64,000 bases of DNA, taken from positions 76,701,380 through 76,765,379 of the forward strand of contig JAPTHN010000001.1 in assembly GCA_026936325.1 (NCBI GenBank), given 5' to 3'. Position numbers and translations under genes: made by a program. This stretch comes from Platynereis dumerilii (taxonomy: Eukaryota; Annelida; Polychaeta; Phyllodocida; Nereididae). Shown in pieces: positions 12,626 to 26,338 of the stretch; positions within the stretch are counted from its first letter, which is position 1; each line of letters starts with the position of its first letter. Below the pieces are notes generated by a model. It made no database searches, had not been told where the DNA came from, and was given only the letters and a program-made list of their open reading frames with translations.

Positions 12626-13795
12626 TAACTCTGTGACAAGCTAGATCATGTATGCTGGCCTATGTCATGTTGTCTGTGTAGCTTGTGAACTTCTGCTCCA
12701 ATGCCTCAGACTCAGCATGACCCATGCTGGGAGCCGCATCCAACGCACAGAACAGAGATCTGCTAGACACTGGCGACATCTCGTGTTTATTGTACAATCG
12801 ACCAGCAGTTAACATGCTAAAATGCTTCACTGACTCTGGGAGAGCTACACAGACAACAAGGCCGAGCTTGGGGTCTGAAATGTCGCTGAGAAAAGTAAGA
12901 AAAGAAAATTCGAACGGACGAGATCATATCTATGTAAGAACTTGTATTGGATGTACATTATAGATAGATCGATAGATAGATAAATTCAGTTTTTGGATTT
13001 TAATGTTTTTTGAAGTGATTGTCACTTTCACTTTAAAATTTGACCTTCAATGCAATGAAAGATTTTTTCTTATGAATCTTTTGCCTTGCATTTTTTCCTC
13101 ATGTCTCAGAGACATACTGGACACATCTTGGAAAAATTTGACAAAAATTGCACAATTCAAAAGGCATGAAACTAAATCATTTTCATCAATGTGTTCTAAA
13201 ATTGGCGAAACGCAAATTTTCAAAGTTTTGTGATATCTAAAAATAAAGTTGTTGAAGTAATTTTTCAGCTTTTTGACGTCTATTTGGTAGGCTTTCAAAT
13301 GACATCTTTGGTTGTAAGGTGTAGGGAAAGTCTTTTCTTGTTCAAAATCTCAAATTTGATAAAACAGATTTTAAAAAAAGACAGGAAATGGTTGCAGTTG
13401 AATGATTTTTGGTACAATTATGCTTGTCGATGATAGAATCAATTCCATCTAGGCCTATTTGGCTTTGGCAAAAAAAATGTATTTGCAAAAATATGAGCTA
13501 AAATCAAGTGTTGCATTGCTTTTACTGGTGAGTGTACATCCCTTCATGCCATGACCATGCACAGCTTTTAGATCGGTGGATATGGAGAGCGCAGCCCTCA
13601 AAGACCAGTTCTGGGTGCCCACGAGCATAATTTGAGGGATCTCTGAATTGCCCAGCTGAGACACTTGATACAACCACTCAGCGGTGTCTATGATAAAACT
13701 ACCTTTACCTTACAATACCAGGAATTAAATATTTTAAAAACAATTTTTGTCAACATAGGATGTGTACATGGCCTACTCTTTTGGGAGGATTTGGT

Positions 13796-13811
13796 GGTCC
13801 TTAGAAGGACC
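13796..13811 (-). terminator. Histone mRNA 3' stem-loop
   Basis: On the minus strand this reads GGTCCT-TCTA-AGGACC, a perfect 6-bp stem with a 4-base loop, about 50 bases past the H1 stop codon. It matches the fold bound by the stem-loop binding protein in replication-dependent histone mRNAs. A CAAAAGAG-type purine-rich word a few bases further on (about 13776-13784) could be the downstream element that pairs with U7 snRNA. It shows the mRNA is processed without a poly-A tail. Confidence 0.9.
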
Positions 13812-13860
13812 TGTGGTTGTTTGTTGGTTAGTCGGTTACAGTCATCCGAAGTAAAGAAAT

Positions 13861-14400
13861 TTACTTCTTGGCAGCTTTCTTGGCAGCTGGCTTCTTGGCG
13901 GCCTTCTTGGGAGTCTTGGCCTTCTTGGGTTTGGCAGCCTTCTTGGGTTTAGCAGCAGCCTTCTTTGGTGTCTTGGGCTTGGCAGCAGCCTTCTTCTTGG
14001 GTGTCTTGGGCTTCTTGGCCTTTGGCTTGGCAGCCTTGGGCTTCTTGGCTTTCTTGGCAGCAGGCTTCTTCTTGGGCTTCTCCTCCTTGACGGCCTTGGT
14101 CAGCTTGAAGGATCCAGCGGCTCCGGAGCCCTTGACTTGGGTCAGCTTTCCGGCCTCGACAGCTTTCTTCAGGTATTTTCTGATGAAGGGAGCAAGACGG
14201 GCAACATCGACCTTGTAGTTGGCAGCGATGTACTTCTTGATGGCAGCAAGAGAAGATCCTTTCCTGTCAGCCAAACTCTTGATGGCGGCGTTGACCATGA
14301 CAGCAGTTGTGGGATGATCAGGCTTCTTGGCTGGCTTCTTGGCCTTGGTGGCCTTCTTGGCAGGAGCCTTGGCAGGAGCTGGAGCAGCGGCGTCAGACAT
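13861..14400 (-). CDS. H1: Linker histone H1
   Basis: This encodes a 179-aa linker histone that would bind nucleosome entry/exit DNA and compact chromatin in the nucleus. Residues 1-28 are an Ala/Lys/Pro-rich tail. Residues 29-100 form the winged-helix globular domain, with [19 protein letters not shown] and the glycine-rich wing [10 protein letters not shown]. Residues 101-179 are a Lys/Ala/Pro tail with repeated TPKK motifs, typical targets of cell-cycle kinases. I place the start at [11 protein letters not shown] (14400). The in-frame residues further upstream do not look like histone sequence. The gene is intronless and followed by a histone stem-loop, so it is replication-dependent. No core histone gene lies in the window, so it stands alone here. 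Confidence 0.96.
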   Translation of the reverse strand: MSDAAAPAPAKAPAKKATKAKKPAKKPDHPTTAVMVNAAIKSLADRKGSSLAAIKKYIAANYKVDVARLAPFIRKYLKKAVEAGKLTQVKGSGAAGSFKLTKAVKEEKPKKKPAAKKAKKPKAAKPKAKKPKTPKKKAAAKPKTPKKAAAKPKKAAKPKKAKTPKKAAKKPAAKKAAKK

Positions 14401-14556
14401 GTTGAAGAGTTGATGTGTATTGCTCAAATGCGAATCCACAAGTGAATACACATCCTGGGCTAGCAGCTAGCAAAGTTCAGTGGGCGCGGACCTTAGCGGC
14501 GACAGCACACTAGACACGCTTAGCGCACCTTGTCAAAATGCTTCCAAATGTCAAAA

Positions 14557-14563
14557 TGTGTTT
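14557..14563 (-). promoter_or_regulatory. H1 box (AAACACA)
   Basis: On the minus strand AAACACA lies about 160 bases upstream of the H1 start codon. The AAACACA element is the known H1-specific promoter motif in animals. A GC-rich word (GTCCGCGCCCA, about 14480-14492) lies between it and the gene. I found no convincing TATA box. Confidence 0.65.
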
Positions 14564-14599
14564 CTACGTTTCACAAAATCGCAAATATCTTCTGATCTA

Positions 14600-17500
14600 T
14601 AGGTCGCACAAAAAATTTAGACCTATCACCATGTAGCACGGAAGATTTTCTATCAATATAGCTCAACACTTATATTGTAACGTGCATAAAAAAGCAGTAA
14701 AATTAGGTTGATCTACCCGACTTCAACATTTTCTTCCTCAACCAATGGACAAAAAGTAATGGCAAGTGTTTAATAAGTGTCAAATAGCCTTAATTTTGTA
14801 TGAAAATGATCACAAATATTGTTTACTACAAGTTATACCCATACTATGTACAGTTTTAAATTAAAATAACTGATTATTTGAGAGTTTTCATGACCCATGT
14901 TAACACACTTCCATGCAGCTGCGCCATTTTGAAAGCAAAACAACATTGAGAGCTCAGAACTTTTTCACAATAACTTGGGATTTATAACTCACTGAAACAC
15001 CAGATGCATTTACAATTGTGTGATTCTAAAAGAGAATGTTACTCTCTCGGAATTCTGCAGCTTTAGAGTACAAATTACACTTAAAAACATTGTTAAAAAA
15101 ATAAAAGACTCGAGAAAATAGGTGGATATTGGTGTTGTTTGGACTTGGAAGTGTTCTTTCTATAGTTTCACAAACGTGATAAATTTGTCTGTGTTTGCTT
15201 ATATTATACAGTGATTGTCTGAGAAATAGACCGGCAACACAATCAGGTTGCAAGGATATTTATACAAATGCCAAACATTCTTTAAGATGCACAATGTTGG
15301 CCTATAGGCCAGGCTAATTGTCTTGTCAATTTTGGCGCAAACAACCAAACAACTTGGCTAAACATTTTCTGTTGGATCTGTTGGATCAGAAGGCTTGTTT
15401 TGTAGGATGCAATCAATTCCAAGAGTCAATTTACTAACACTTAAATTCTTCATGTTTTTTTAATGTAAATTTTTTTTTGCAATCTTTGAATTTATAGCTT
15501 CAAACTTTACTTAGTTCAACTAAAAGTTTGACAAGAACCCACGGGTTGCCAACCTGCCTTGTTGACACACCCTGATGGAGCAAACATACTCATTCGTTCA
15601 ACATGTCTTCTTCCTGGGTCACATGATGTAAATCATGTTTAAAAAATCTAGCACTTTAGTGAGTCATCCATAACAGTTAATTGCAGGGTAGTATCTACTA
15701 TTTTTGTATACCTATACAAAGGCAGTACACTTTGATCTTTTGATCTCATATATCGTGATATATGATTAATCGATCAAGCTCTAGAGCATAATGTTTTTTT
15801 TTGGGCAAAATCTGAAATTTGATAAAACTGTCTTGACTCTGAACACCTTTACTCTTCCTTCTATTAATTTAAATAACAATGCCTCATCGTCCTTTCAGAG
15901 AGGTGAGTGCACTTTTATTGTCCTCTGGTTGATTAATGTGTGTTCTTTTTATTCAGAAAAGCTTGATCAATCCTCAGATAACCGGTTTTATCACAGTGTA
16001 AATATCACCAATGCATACTACTTTCATTGTATGTATTTTTAAGAAGGTTTTTTCTTTGCTAGTTTTTTTCCAATCAATTTAAAGGAATTTTTGGGCATAT
16101 ATCCATGACCTCTTCTGCTGTCCATACCGACTCCATATCCTTTTTTTTTGCATGATGAAAAAATGATGTACCTGCATGGATGATGCATGGTATGGTAAGG
16201 GAGATATGAAAAATACTACCAGTATTAATACTTTGTTTCAATAAGTCAAGACACCCATACTGGGGAGGTGCTAAAGCAATACAAAATCTTGGCCGCATTT
16301 CATGACTTCTGATTTTCATGGCAACAATTAAACCATATATGTATTTCAATTCTATGATCTGATTGTTTGAGGATCATTTGGAAATTACGTAAATCCAAAT
16401 ATCAAGCTTCTTCATTAAATATACAGCAAAGGTTATAGCAAGTTGGACAGAACTTTTGGAAAACCTCTCATATTATGGTATAAGAAGGATATAGCTCAAA
16501 CAGCATCCGCTGATATTAATCAAATCTGTATCGTGTGGAGTTGCCGTTCCAATTTGGCCTGTCTCAAAGGAGTTATATATAATAATAATTATAATTGTTG
16601 TATAATGCAGTGTCTGTGCTATAGAATTGCGTACTGCAGGGCTACCGGTAGGATGCTAAATTGATCTAGCTCCTTGTGTTCTGTGTGGCAATCTTATCAT
16701 ATATGATGAAAAAAAGGATGACTGCACAAATGATGTGTTCTCCCCGATCACAATAGAGGTGAAGCGAAGACATTACATTAGGATTACACAACATATATTA
16801 GAAATATATTTTGGAGCTGCACCTGATGTATGTAATAAGCCGAGCTGTTCGTTTGATGAAGTTGTGACAGCAAAGGCTATAATCACTTGTTGCTACAAAA
16901 ACGCTAATAAAAGCTGCTAGCCAGGTGGTTTTTGAGTCCTTTTTTGAGCATGTTTGGAAATTTCATCGCACGGGACACATGCACGACTTATTTAACTTGC
17001 AGCACCTGCTAAATTGGCCTACTAATCACATTTCTTCTCTGATGCTTCCCTTCAGATATAGCTCACTAAAATCAGTAGTTTATGGCAGGCATTTTGTTTT
17101 TAATAGTGGATTGTGAGATGTGCATCACATTCAGGTCAATTCGAGAGTAATTTGTGATGTCTCACTGTTCCCCACCTCCAACTGTCTCACTGTACCCCAC
17201 ATAGCTTTTCTTATAAAATTTTTCAATCCTGCGGACCAGATGCCTGCATTGTTGTTGGACAACTCACTAAACTAAGACAAATAACCAAGGTTTGAATCCC
17301 TGGCAATTGCTTTGTATTGTCTCGTTTTTCTTGGAAATTATAACAAAAAGTCATTTGGCAAACTTATTTGCTTTACAAGCTAAACACAGAAATTTTGAAA
17401 TTCCACTCAATATGTGTAAGCATTCAGGATATGGGACGGTCTTTTACTTTCTTACTTTTTGCACCATGCGAAAGAGGGTTGATCTGTAAACAGTACCAGT

Positions 17501-19760
17501 CAGACGGGCTTTGTCTCACTGTGCCAGGATGACGTTTGGGATGTCATCTTGAATTCTTGATTCCCTCTGTACTACCAGATTGTATTAACGCTTACAGGCT
17601 GTCACTTTGATACAGAAAAATAACGTGCAAGCACTTTAAGCGGCGTCAAAGGTTCATGATTAGTGAGGCTCTAGATGGGGTTTTGTGTCCCTCAATCCCT
17701 TGGCCATATTACTTGTGAATTCCTTGTCCCTTTGCAATTTTTCCAGAGCCTGTCCCTCTGCTCTAGAGGGGGTTTGGTGTCCCAATGTCCCTTGGCCATT
17801 ACACTTTTGAATTGTGTCATTAAGATTACTTTTTTCTGATACGATACGTATCACAATGCATTCAGTTCGAAACACGATACGTATCGCGATACGGCATGTC
17901 AAAGTTAAAAGACTAAAAAAAAATAATAGGACGCTGCATTACTTTAACATTTGATTTTGCTCGCTATAAATTGGAAACTAACCTGTAATTGTATTAGCAT
18001 TAAAGATTCACCTTTAGCACAAGCAAATAACAAAAATAAAAAAAGACCAAAATTTCTTTTTCACTCAGTCTAATAGGCTCAAATCCATTCAGCTAAAAGA
18101 CAAAATCACAAAATAGGCCATGAACATAAATTATACCTAAACTGTTAAAAATACTCTTGGTTATTCTATTTTGCTTCACTGTCACTTATATATATATATA
18201 TTGGCTATAACTGTCATGCATTTTTAATATATTGGATATTAAGGATATTTTTATTTTTTCAAAGTGTGAAAGTGTTCAACTGTTCATCATACCAATGGCT
18301 AACCAACTTGAAATTTATGCAATGCCTATTTGTTGAGAGTTGCCATTGCAGTCTTTCCATCACTTGCTTAAACTACATCAATAGTTTGAAAATGACAAAG
18401 CATGATTTATATATGTTGTCTTCCTTTATTTTAGGCATTCAATAACTTGTAATCATCATGTTAGATAATTGAACAAGTTACAACTAATTACATTGGCTGT
18501 GATATAAATGCTCAGGTACAATTGTGAATCCTGACCATGGACGGTTCATGTCCTGACAAAGACAGTGAACCCCCAATGGTCTAAATTGCAATTAGCCCAG
18601 TTGGTGGGAATAAGAGCTGAATACTCTCCTGAACATCCAGAATTGCAATTAGGAATGCCAGATTTCAATGAGCAGTAATTCCCAACTTTCACACATTGGC
18701 TTGGCAGGTTCTCCATGAAGCATATTCACTAGGTACCCCACTCACGGAAATGCACGAAGCGGTCAGATTCGTGTGACCCCTGACCCTTGAATTTCAGTCA
18801 ATTTAGTTTCTTAATTAATTATTTTTCCGTAACAGTGGAACAGCAAAATCGACTGGGCTCAAGGAAATATTCCATCGAGTCTGTATTTCAAGTTTGAATG
18901 AGATTGGTGAGAGAGGACGATCACTAGAGTGCTAACAAGATTAGCCAAAATGCTTATGGTAAGAGCTGGCTGACGCCGCTAAAAATTAGGACCAGTTCAC
19001 TGTGAAAAATCCACTTTGTGATTCATGATAGCCGATGAAGTGTCACCTTCTCTTCTTTCAACATGGGAAACATAGAGGCTGTTTGATGCATGATCAAGAG
19101 AAGGCCATTTGACATTTCATAACTGATTTTTAGAGTGAAATCAGATGCATAATCCTTTTGTTTGGCTATCACCAACAAGTGGATAAGTCTCCTTAAATCT
19201 TAGGTAATAAGAAATGGAATTGATGAGTGAATAAAGAGAGGAATGGAGGATTCCTGGAGTCACTGATGACAAAACTGACAAGGTACCTCCAACCTCCACG
19301 AGAGAGGTAGTTGCAGAGCTTCAGGTGGACCTCAAGACTGCCAGAGTGGCTAAAACTGGCTATGCAAAATGATTTTGGCCTGAAATCATATGTCAGAACC
19401 CTAAAGACACTTTTGGGCTGATTCCATGAAGGCATGAAGACAGAAATGGTAAAAAAATGATGGGCTACATTAGGAAGCATGGCTCAATATTCAAAAATTT
19501 TTTCAAACTATAAACGTTTTGCTGTGGATTCTCTTATGAACAGAAGAAATGGCAAATTCTATATAAAATCAATAGAGGATGTCAATGGGACATTCAGGGC
19601 AAAGCATCAATCTCGGGCAATGGTTTTGGGATTTGTGACTCAAGATAGAAAAATTATGATTTATTTCTCTTTTATGCAAGTAAAGGGGGACGGACCTGAC
19701 GCATACTTCTAGGTACAGTGATATCATGTCTTGCTGTGGCTGGATGTGAATTGCCCCAAT
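14600..19760. other. AT-rich non-coding stretch
   Basis: No gene is supported. Noted within it: ATATATCGTGATATAT-like palindromic sequence near 15745; a local duplication of a GCTCTAGA..GGGGTTT..GTGTCCC..CCCTTGGCCAT block at about 17670-17800; ACGATACGTATC-type palindromic words at 17840-17895 resembling hAT MITE ends, without a found partner; and a short (TA)n at 18188. Confidence 0.5.
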
Positions 19761-19766
19761 GGCAAC

Positions 19767-19801
19767 CATGGGTAGACTCAGGATTCCTGAGTCTACCCAT
19801 G
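19767..19801. repeat. 35-bp perfect palindrome
   Basis: CATGGGTAGACTCAGGA, one central base, then the exact reverse complement. Seventeen paired bases with a one-base centre would extrude as a cruciform or form a strong RNA hairpin. Flanking DNA shows no gene I recognise. Confidence 0.9.
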
Positions 19802-22440
19802 TGTCAGGATGGTTCTCAATGCCATATGGCCAAGAAAGTTCAGGATTTCCACTTGAAGAAATTTCTGAGACTTCTGGGCGGCCAACTTCTGGCCCTCCTC
19901 CAGCTCTGACCTTGATCCCCTGGATTTTTCCGTAGAGGACATCTTAAAATGGTTGGTCACAAAACCTGCCACCACGATGTTGTTGTCCTCCTGCCTGTCT
20001 TCATGGCTCACGGGATCAAAATATAAAAGCGCTTTTTTTCGAAGCACCACCAAGTTTAGACGGCCATGTTGCATTTTTGATTGGAGATAATACAAGTCAA
20101 ACATCACAATAACAATCTTTTTTGTCTTGTTTCTATGTCCTGCAAATATTAATTTGTTATGAATTAGCAAAGCCTTTCATTATGACTGAAGTTTGATATC
20201 TGCCAAATTTTGAAAAATTTGCTTCCTCACCCTGTAAACCACCAGAATCTTACCAGAAATAGAAACCTTTTATGAGCTCCACATCATACAATGGAACAAT
20301 ATAATAAAAGTTACTTAGGTCGAGCACCAAACATTTGGCTTCATCTAGATGAACATAGATCTAAAGAACTATAATAATATTAAGTATTTTGCCAAAAACT
20401 ATGTGATATCCAAAGTGTTACTCTACTGACATTTCACATAAATATTATTGTTCTGTTTTTAATTTTATTATCATTTTTTCATATTTTCTCTAATATTTTC
20501 TTGATATATATCTGTTTACTCGTCAAACCATTTTATTCATTGTATCATTGTATGTATTTTGTGTGTGCTATATATACGTGTCTACTAGCAATAGGGGTGC
20601 AACTTTAAATAGTTTATTAACTCTGTTGTGTGTCTTGTTGTTATTTATAAAATAATTCACATTTTGTAATTATCATGTAAAATGTCTGTGTTTTGACAAC
20701 AAGATAAATAAATATCTATCTGTCTATCTAAGTTTGGCATATTAAGTTCTTATTTTGCCTGTAAAGTTTGAATTACAGGTGTGAAATCATCCAAATGGAC
20801 AATAGGAACGGATAAAAACCACGTCTGTCTCATCTGTCCGCATAGAGTAGCGCGGGGCATGCAGCCCCCCTTAACTTCGAGGAGCGATTTGACCTACTTT
20901 TTGTAGTCGATTATTTGAATGCATATGCTGTCAGGAAGGGATCACTTAACTCTACTTATAACTAGTGAAACGAATGTCTACCAATTTTAATAAAGGAGTT
21001 ACGGCCCTTTTTGTAAAAAAATTAAAATGGCCTTCTTACCCCACCCATCGGGCAAGAAGCCCCCCTATTATAATCCTATGGAAATTTTTTTTGCGAGTGC
21101 ATTCAGCTTGAAAGTTATTTCTTGGGGTTCTTCTATCATTTTTAAGGCATTCAATTCACTTTTTCTGAATTTTTTTGTTCATACATTTGTTTTTTAATAT
21201 TTTTTGCCCTTTTTCAATTTCGGCCAAAATTTTTTCTATTTCAATTAGCTATTCTATCAAGATTTAAGGTAAAGTACACATTATTAAATGGTTCCTGAAG
21301 CAGCTTCGAGGCCTCAGTGAAGGGGGCCCCATGCCCCATAGGCCCATACCATGTGGGGCCTCTCGCCCCAAACCCACATATTTTAATTTGACGTCTATAT
21401 TTTGAGCTAAAATGCAAAAAACATGATCCAAATCATATTTATGTGATGGTCATAAAGTGATGCTATGCAGATATCCATTATACTTTTAAAAATTTCCAAA
21501 GTTATTTCTTACAACCACTTTCAAAGAATTCATCAAAGTTACAAAAGCCATGCACCTTTTTTTGTTTCTTTAGTTATGACTATGGTTTAGTGCTGAATGC
21601 CTTGAAAATTTGTGACATCACCCAAAAAGCCTCTAGCTCCAATCCTATCAATAAGAAAAAGCACCAAAAATGTAAGTTTAGAAATAACCCTGGAGGGGCT
21701 TCTCACCTAACCCGGGCTTCTTGCCCCGACCCACTCTACATATACATGAGATGCATTGATATATCATTCCGTTGATATACCAACAGTCTTTGGCAGACAG
21801 ATTAGATACATTGACAAATTATCTATAGTTAAATGAAGGCTTTTTTTTTTCAGGTAAAAAAAAATTGATTGAAATGATGTGATATGTTTTTCGGCATCAA
21901 CTTTGTCAAATTAATTGAAGGAGAGGACTTTGTCAAAAACCCATTAAAACTTGTCAAGAATACTTTCTCCTTTTGAGTACATTCTACAGGTGTGACAACG
22001 CCTTGGCTATCAAAAGACAAAAGAGCAAGGAAAAGAGAAAAATTGTTGCATGTCAAGTTGTAAAGAAGCTGCATGATTCTTTGTTTGAGCTGAAGGGGGG
22101 GGGGGTTAGTATCTTTTGAGGTGTGTGATCTTTTTATACTCATATGCATGGCTGGACCTCTTGTAAATGTGTCCGGCGCAGGAGACAATTGTCGTCTAAT
22201 TAAGCTCCCACCTCTATAGGAAAATTTTTATCGAAAGTACCTATAACTGACTCCAGAAAAGCCGTATGTTATCTTATTAATTTAAATCATGTATCAACAG
22301 AATGTGGCCTTTATCCACTTGGAGGGCTCTGAGAACTCAAATGTAAATCTCAAGGAATACAGGCCCTCGAGATCAATGGATGAAAAATTACATTCCCATC
22401 TGAAATTGAACATACTGTTAACTCCTTTTTTATTTAAACA
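19802..22440. other. AT-rich non-coding stretch
   Basis: No gene is supported. A minus-strand frame at 19793-20170 has no recognisable family. From about 20850 to 21740 the sequence repeatedly carries GGGGC/GCCCC words (as in CTTCTTGCCCC) at its edges and inside, which may mark a decayed repeat. I could not define its ends. Confidence 0.4.
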
Positions 22441-22499
22441 TTGCTAATTAGACTAGCTAATCTAATCTAATCCCAAGCTCGTGCCGAACGGCCATTCAA

Positions 22500-23195
22500 C
22501 ATCGTTTATACCAAGACTTGGCTCAAACTTCTCATTTACCCTTACCCCAGTGACAGCTGATGAGACTACTAAACTCTTAACTCCTGCCTAATCTACCTAC
22601 CAATGAAGCTAGAGGTCTCGATAACTACCATGCCAAGCCAAAATCATAAGCCAGCTGCTTGTCGCCCGCTTGACATGGATTTTTAATTTCTCACTAAAAA
22701 CTGGACAATTCCAAAACAATTCCAAAACAATTGGAAATGTGCAAAAATCACCGCCGTCCAAAAACAAAGGCCCAAAGGTTGACACTGAAACCATTCCATT
22801 TCAGTCCTCCCAATTATTTCAAAATTTATCGAAAAAATTGTGCACCAACAACTCTATAAATTTATATCTGGACGAAAATAAACTTCTGTGCATGGCCCAG
22901 TCTGGCTTTCGCAAGAAGTTCTCAACACAAACCAGTCTTCATCGCCTTTCGGAGAACATACTTGATGCCTTGAATAATAGCAAAATTACTGGTCTTGTTG
23001 CTATTGACATTAAAAAAGCATTTGATACGGTGCACCATGAAACATTGTAGCATAAAGTTGACCACTACGGAATTCGACAAAAGACGCTCAGCTACCTCAG
23101 CGATCAAACTCAAATATCAGATATCAACAATGCCATATCTGAGTCCGGATATGTTAGAACAGAATTGCTCCAGGGGTCTACCATTGGGTCCAATA
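22500..23195 (+). pseudogene. LINE reverse-transcriptase fragment
   Basis: A decayed piece of a CR1/jockey-superclade reverse transcriptase on the plus strand. Recognisable blocks are AQSGFRKKFSTQTSLHRL, LVAIDIKKAFDTVHHETL and, in another frame further on, a LLQGSTIGS-like remnant of the PQGSxLGP motif. Several stops and frame changes and apparent small deletions separate these blocks. The similarity stops near 23195, where an unrelated tandem repeat begins. The YADD/FADD site and C-terminus are absent. It differs from both larger LINEs in this window. Confidence 0.75.
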
Positions 23196-23209
23196 TGGCT
23201 TCCATCCAT

Positions 23210-23590
23210 CTTAGAATTTCAAAATTACTGCTTTTGAAGGGACAATAAGATATTAAGAGTAAAGTCACTGTTATTAACTTCTTAACTATCCTGCTTCTTG
23301 AGATATTGATTAATTAGTAAATGCTCAAAATGGCAGCCACTTTGAAATTAAGTATACATCTAAATCCAATTGTTTTTTAGATGTGGAAATAACAGGTTTT
23401 GATGGTGGCCATCTTGAAAACCAATATGGCTTCCATCTAAGCATTTAAAAACTCCTCCGTTTGACGAGACAATAAGATATTAAGAGCATAGTTATCTTTA
23501 TTAATTAATAAGATATTAAGAGCATAGTTATCGTTATTAATTTCATACCTATCTTACTTCGTGAGATATTGATTAATTAGTATATTTATT
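23210..23590. repeat. Degenerate tandem repeat
   Basis: The words AATAAGATATTAAGAGCATAG, TATGGCTTCCATC and GAGATATTGATTAATTAGTA recur two to three times in the same order, giving about 2.5 decayed copies of a unit near 170-230 bp with one short internal duplication. Confidence 0.7.
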
Positions 23591-24420
23591 GCACTGCGCC
23601 AGCCCACCACCAGGTGGCTAGCAGTGCCTTGTTTTCGTAGCCTTCCAGATTCGTCAACTAACATTTGCTGCAAATTTTATGTGTGAGCTCCTGGTTCACT
23701 GACATCACTTTAACGGTTCTCCTTCACATGTATGTTCTGTATCTATCATGAAGTTTTTCCCCCACATGTTCAGACTTATGTTAGGGGGTTAATTGTGTCA
23801 TATTCCAACTATTCTGCCTCCGACATTTCACTACTGGCCACTACAGCAGGCTGCCTGGCTGCTGCACAATGTACGTGTTTGATGCACCACTGGAATCTGG
23901 TTAATCGGTTGCATGGAACCTCATGGAGTACAGTGAATGCACCAGGTCACCCAGGTTCTTCGGTTGAAGTAGACTTCAGAGGCACAGGGATCAAGCAATT
24001 TGCCTCCACGTGACAATGCTGTAAACAACTGTTTAAAACACACACATGGCCCTGTTAATTCCCTACAAAGGTTATAAAGTTTATGTTTTTTGTTGGAAAT
24101 TATCTTTCTGTCTGTCAACAACACATTTCTGAAGAAATAAGAACAAAGTAATACAGCTGAAGTCCATTAAAATTCCTATTTTGTACACCTAACCCAGAAA
24201 CCACTGAATCCTGTTACATGGTAAACTTGACTTTTACATGGAATGAAGAAATCATGTAGGCCTACTTTCTTATCCAGTAAAATGGGCTTAGAGCTGAAAA
24301 AGGCCTATAATACCTTTATTAGGGTCAGTGATGGGATAGTTCTAAATACATTCCAAAGCCATAGGCTGTGATAAACCTCATCATGTTATTAACACAACAT
24401 AAAGGTAAGTAACATGTATG

Positions 24421-24433
24421 GATAGATAGACGA

Positions 24434-24500
<67 letters not shown>

Positions 24501-24820
24501 TTGATGGATTGATAATACTAAGACAGAGAGATAGAGAGACATGTGTATGCTTAAATAGAGATGGATTGTCAGATTAGTAGCAAAACAATTGGTTTAACAC
24601 TATTTTAAAATTGCAGGGGGTAAAGTCACAAGAGGTACTCACTCAGGGAAAGTAAGTATTCTTAGAGTGGAGGTACTGTGATGAAAGCTATCCCCGATTC
24701 ATTGAACTGTTGAACATACATGGTTAGGAGATAGACAGATAGATAGATAGATATACAGATATACAGATAGATACATACATACATAGATAGGTAGATAGAT
24801 AGACAGATATATAGATAGTA
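24421..24820. repeat. Two GATA-type microsatellites
   Basis: A near-perfect GATA array (24421-24500) and a shorter, mixed GATA/CATA array (about 24729-24820), separated by about 230 bp of unique DNA. From 24821 to 26330 no gene or element is supported. Confidence 0.9.
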
Positions 24821-26338
24821 GGCTTATAAATATGACATTTATGCCTATATGTGTTATTTAGGAAAACATTAGTTCCTGAAACACTGTCAGAAATGTGTTC
24901 AGTCTCACAGATATATATGAAGATAAAGCCAGCCATACATTAAATGGCTGTGTGTATATTAATACACAGAAGTTTGTAATAATGGTTTTGTTGAGCTATT
25001 TTGCTTTATCAATGTAAATGTGATCTGAAACATAAAAGTTTGCAAGAGTTTGTTTGGCCAGTGCCTGTGTTCCTATGCTGAGACTGCAGCTGCAGCAGGC
25101 ACAGTCCACTCCACACTGCAGAGGGAGCTATGCAGGACACAGGCTTCACAGTTCAATGGGAGTGAACAGTCCTACCAGTGAGATTAATCTTTGGAATTGG
25201 CTGTGTTGCTACCACACGTCATGTAGGTTACCATACGTCACAAAATGGTATTTTTTAATTTGCAGTTACTCGCTTATTTTCCATTTATGGACTTGTGATT
25301 AGGTACTTTTGTTCCTAAAGTAATATGCCCCCTTACCAGGGCTAGAATTTTGAGATTTATCTTGATAGAGTTTACCCTACATTGAAAATACTTATTTCAG
25401 GAATCTTAATATTTATATGTCCTAGTGTCATGCATTGAAAGTATTTATTTGTTGATTATATGAGATGAAAAACAGATCCCTCTCTATTTGATGAGGGTTG
25501 TTTTATCTGGGGTACACTGCACATATTCAAATCCCAATAATGAAATCACTTCCAAGATATGTTAAATTCCAAGTATTGGCCTACAATCATTGTGGGGAGA
25601 GTGCCAAAAAAAACAAACCTCTTCCTCAGATGTGCACCCTTGTGTTCTGCAGCTAATAGTAGGTTTGAGGTGTTCCAAATGATATGATTAGTCAAATATT
25701 TTGATTATAGAATTATTTCATCACATTTTGTAATACTGCCAAGCATAGGTGCCCAGAAACAAGGACCGGATGAAAATGGCTCCATTTCTTATTAGATTTC
25801 ATGAATTTAAGCCTGTGCACCGACAATACATGTAATGGTGGTGGAGATCATGCGGAGACTACGCCATGTCTTTTTTTATTTTCTGGCAAATCTTAGAAAA
25901 ACAAATCCAAAATGCCCTTTGGTTGTGGTAACACAACAAAACTCGGGAAACATACACTGTAACCTAAAAGGCACAACCAAGTCTAAGTCCTCCATGTTAA
26001 ATGTGAAGTGCAAGTTGTTGTGCTTTTTAAGAACAAAGTAACTTGCAGTGAAATATGGAGGTGCCTTTTGGGCAACTGTGAGTGTGCTTTTTTGGAGATG
26101 GGTGCCTGAAAGCCCAATTTTATCTCAAAACTATTTCATCCCGTCAAACAATATATAATGTGTAATATTTAGTTTCCTAGTCATATTTTGATAGAATATA
26201 CATTGCAATGTACAAGCTAATATGAACATTTATTAGTGAACATCATTCTAAGGGATGCATCATATCGCCAGCTCATTAGCGCAGTGCATCACTCATCGCT
26301 ATGCGATTCGGACATGTCTAGTTTGCACAACGGAGGTA

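Noticed and set aside
13868-14445. Plus-strand Ala/Leu/Gly-rich frames over H1
   Set aside because: Antisense shadows of the lysine/alanine-rich H1 gene.
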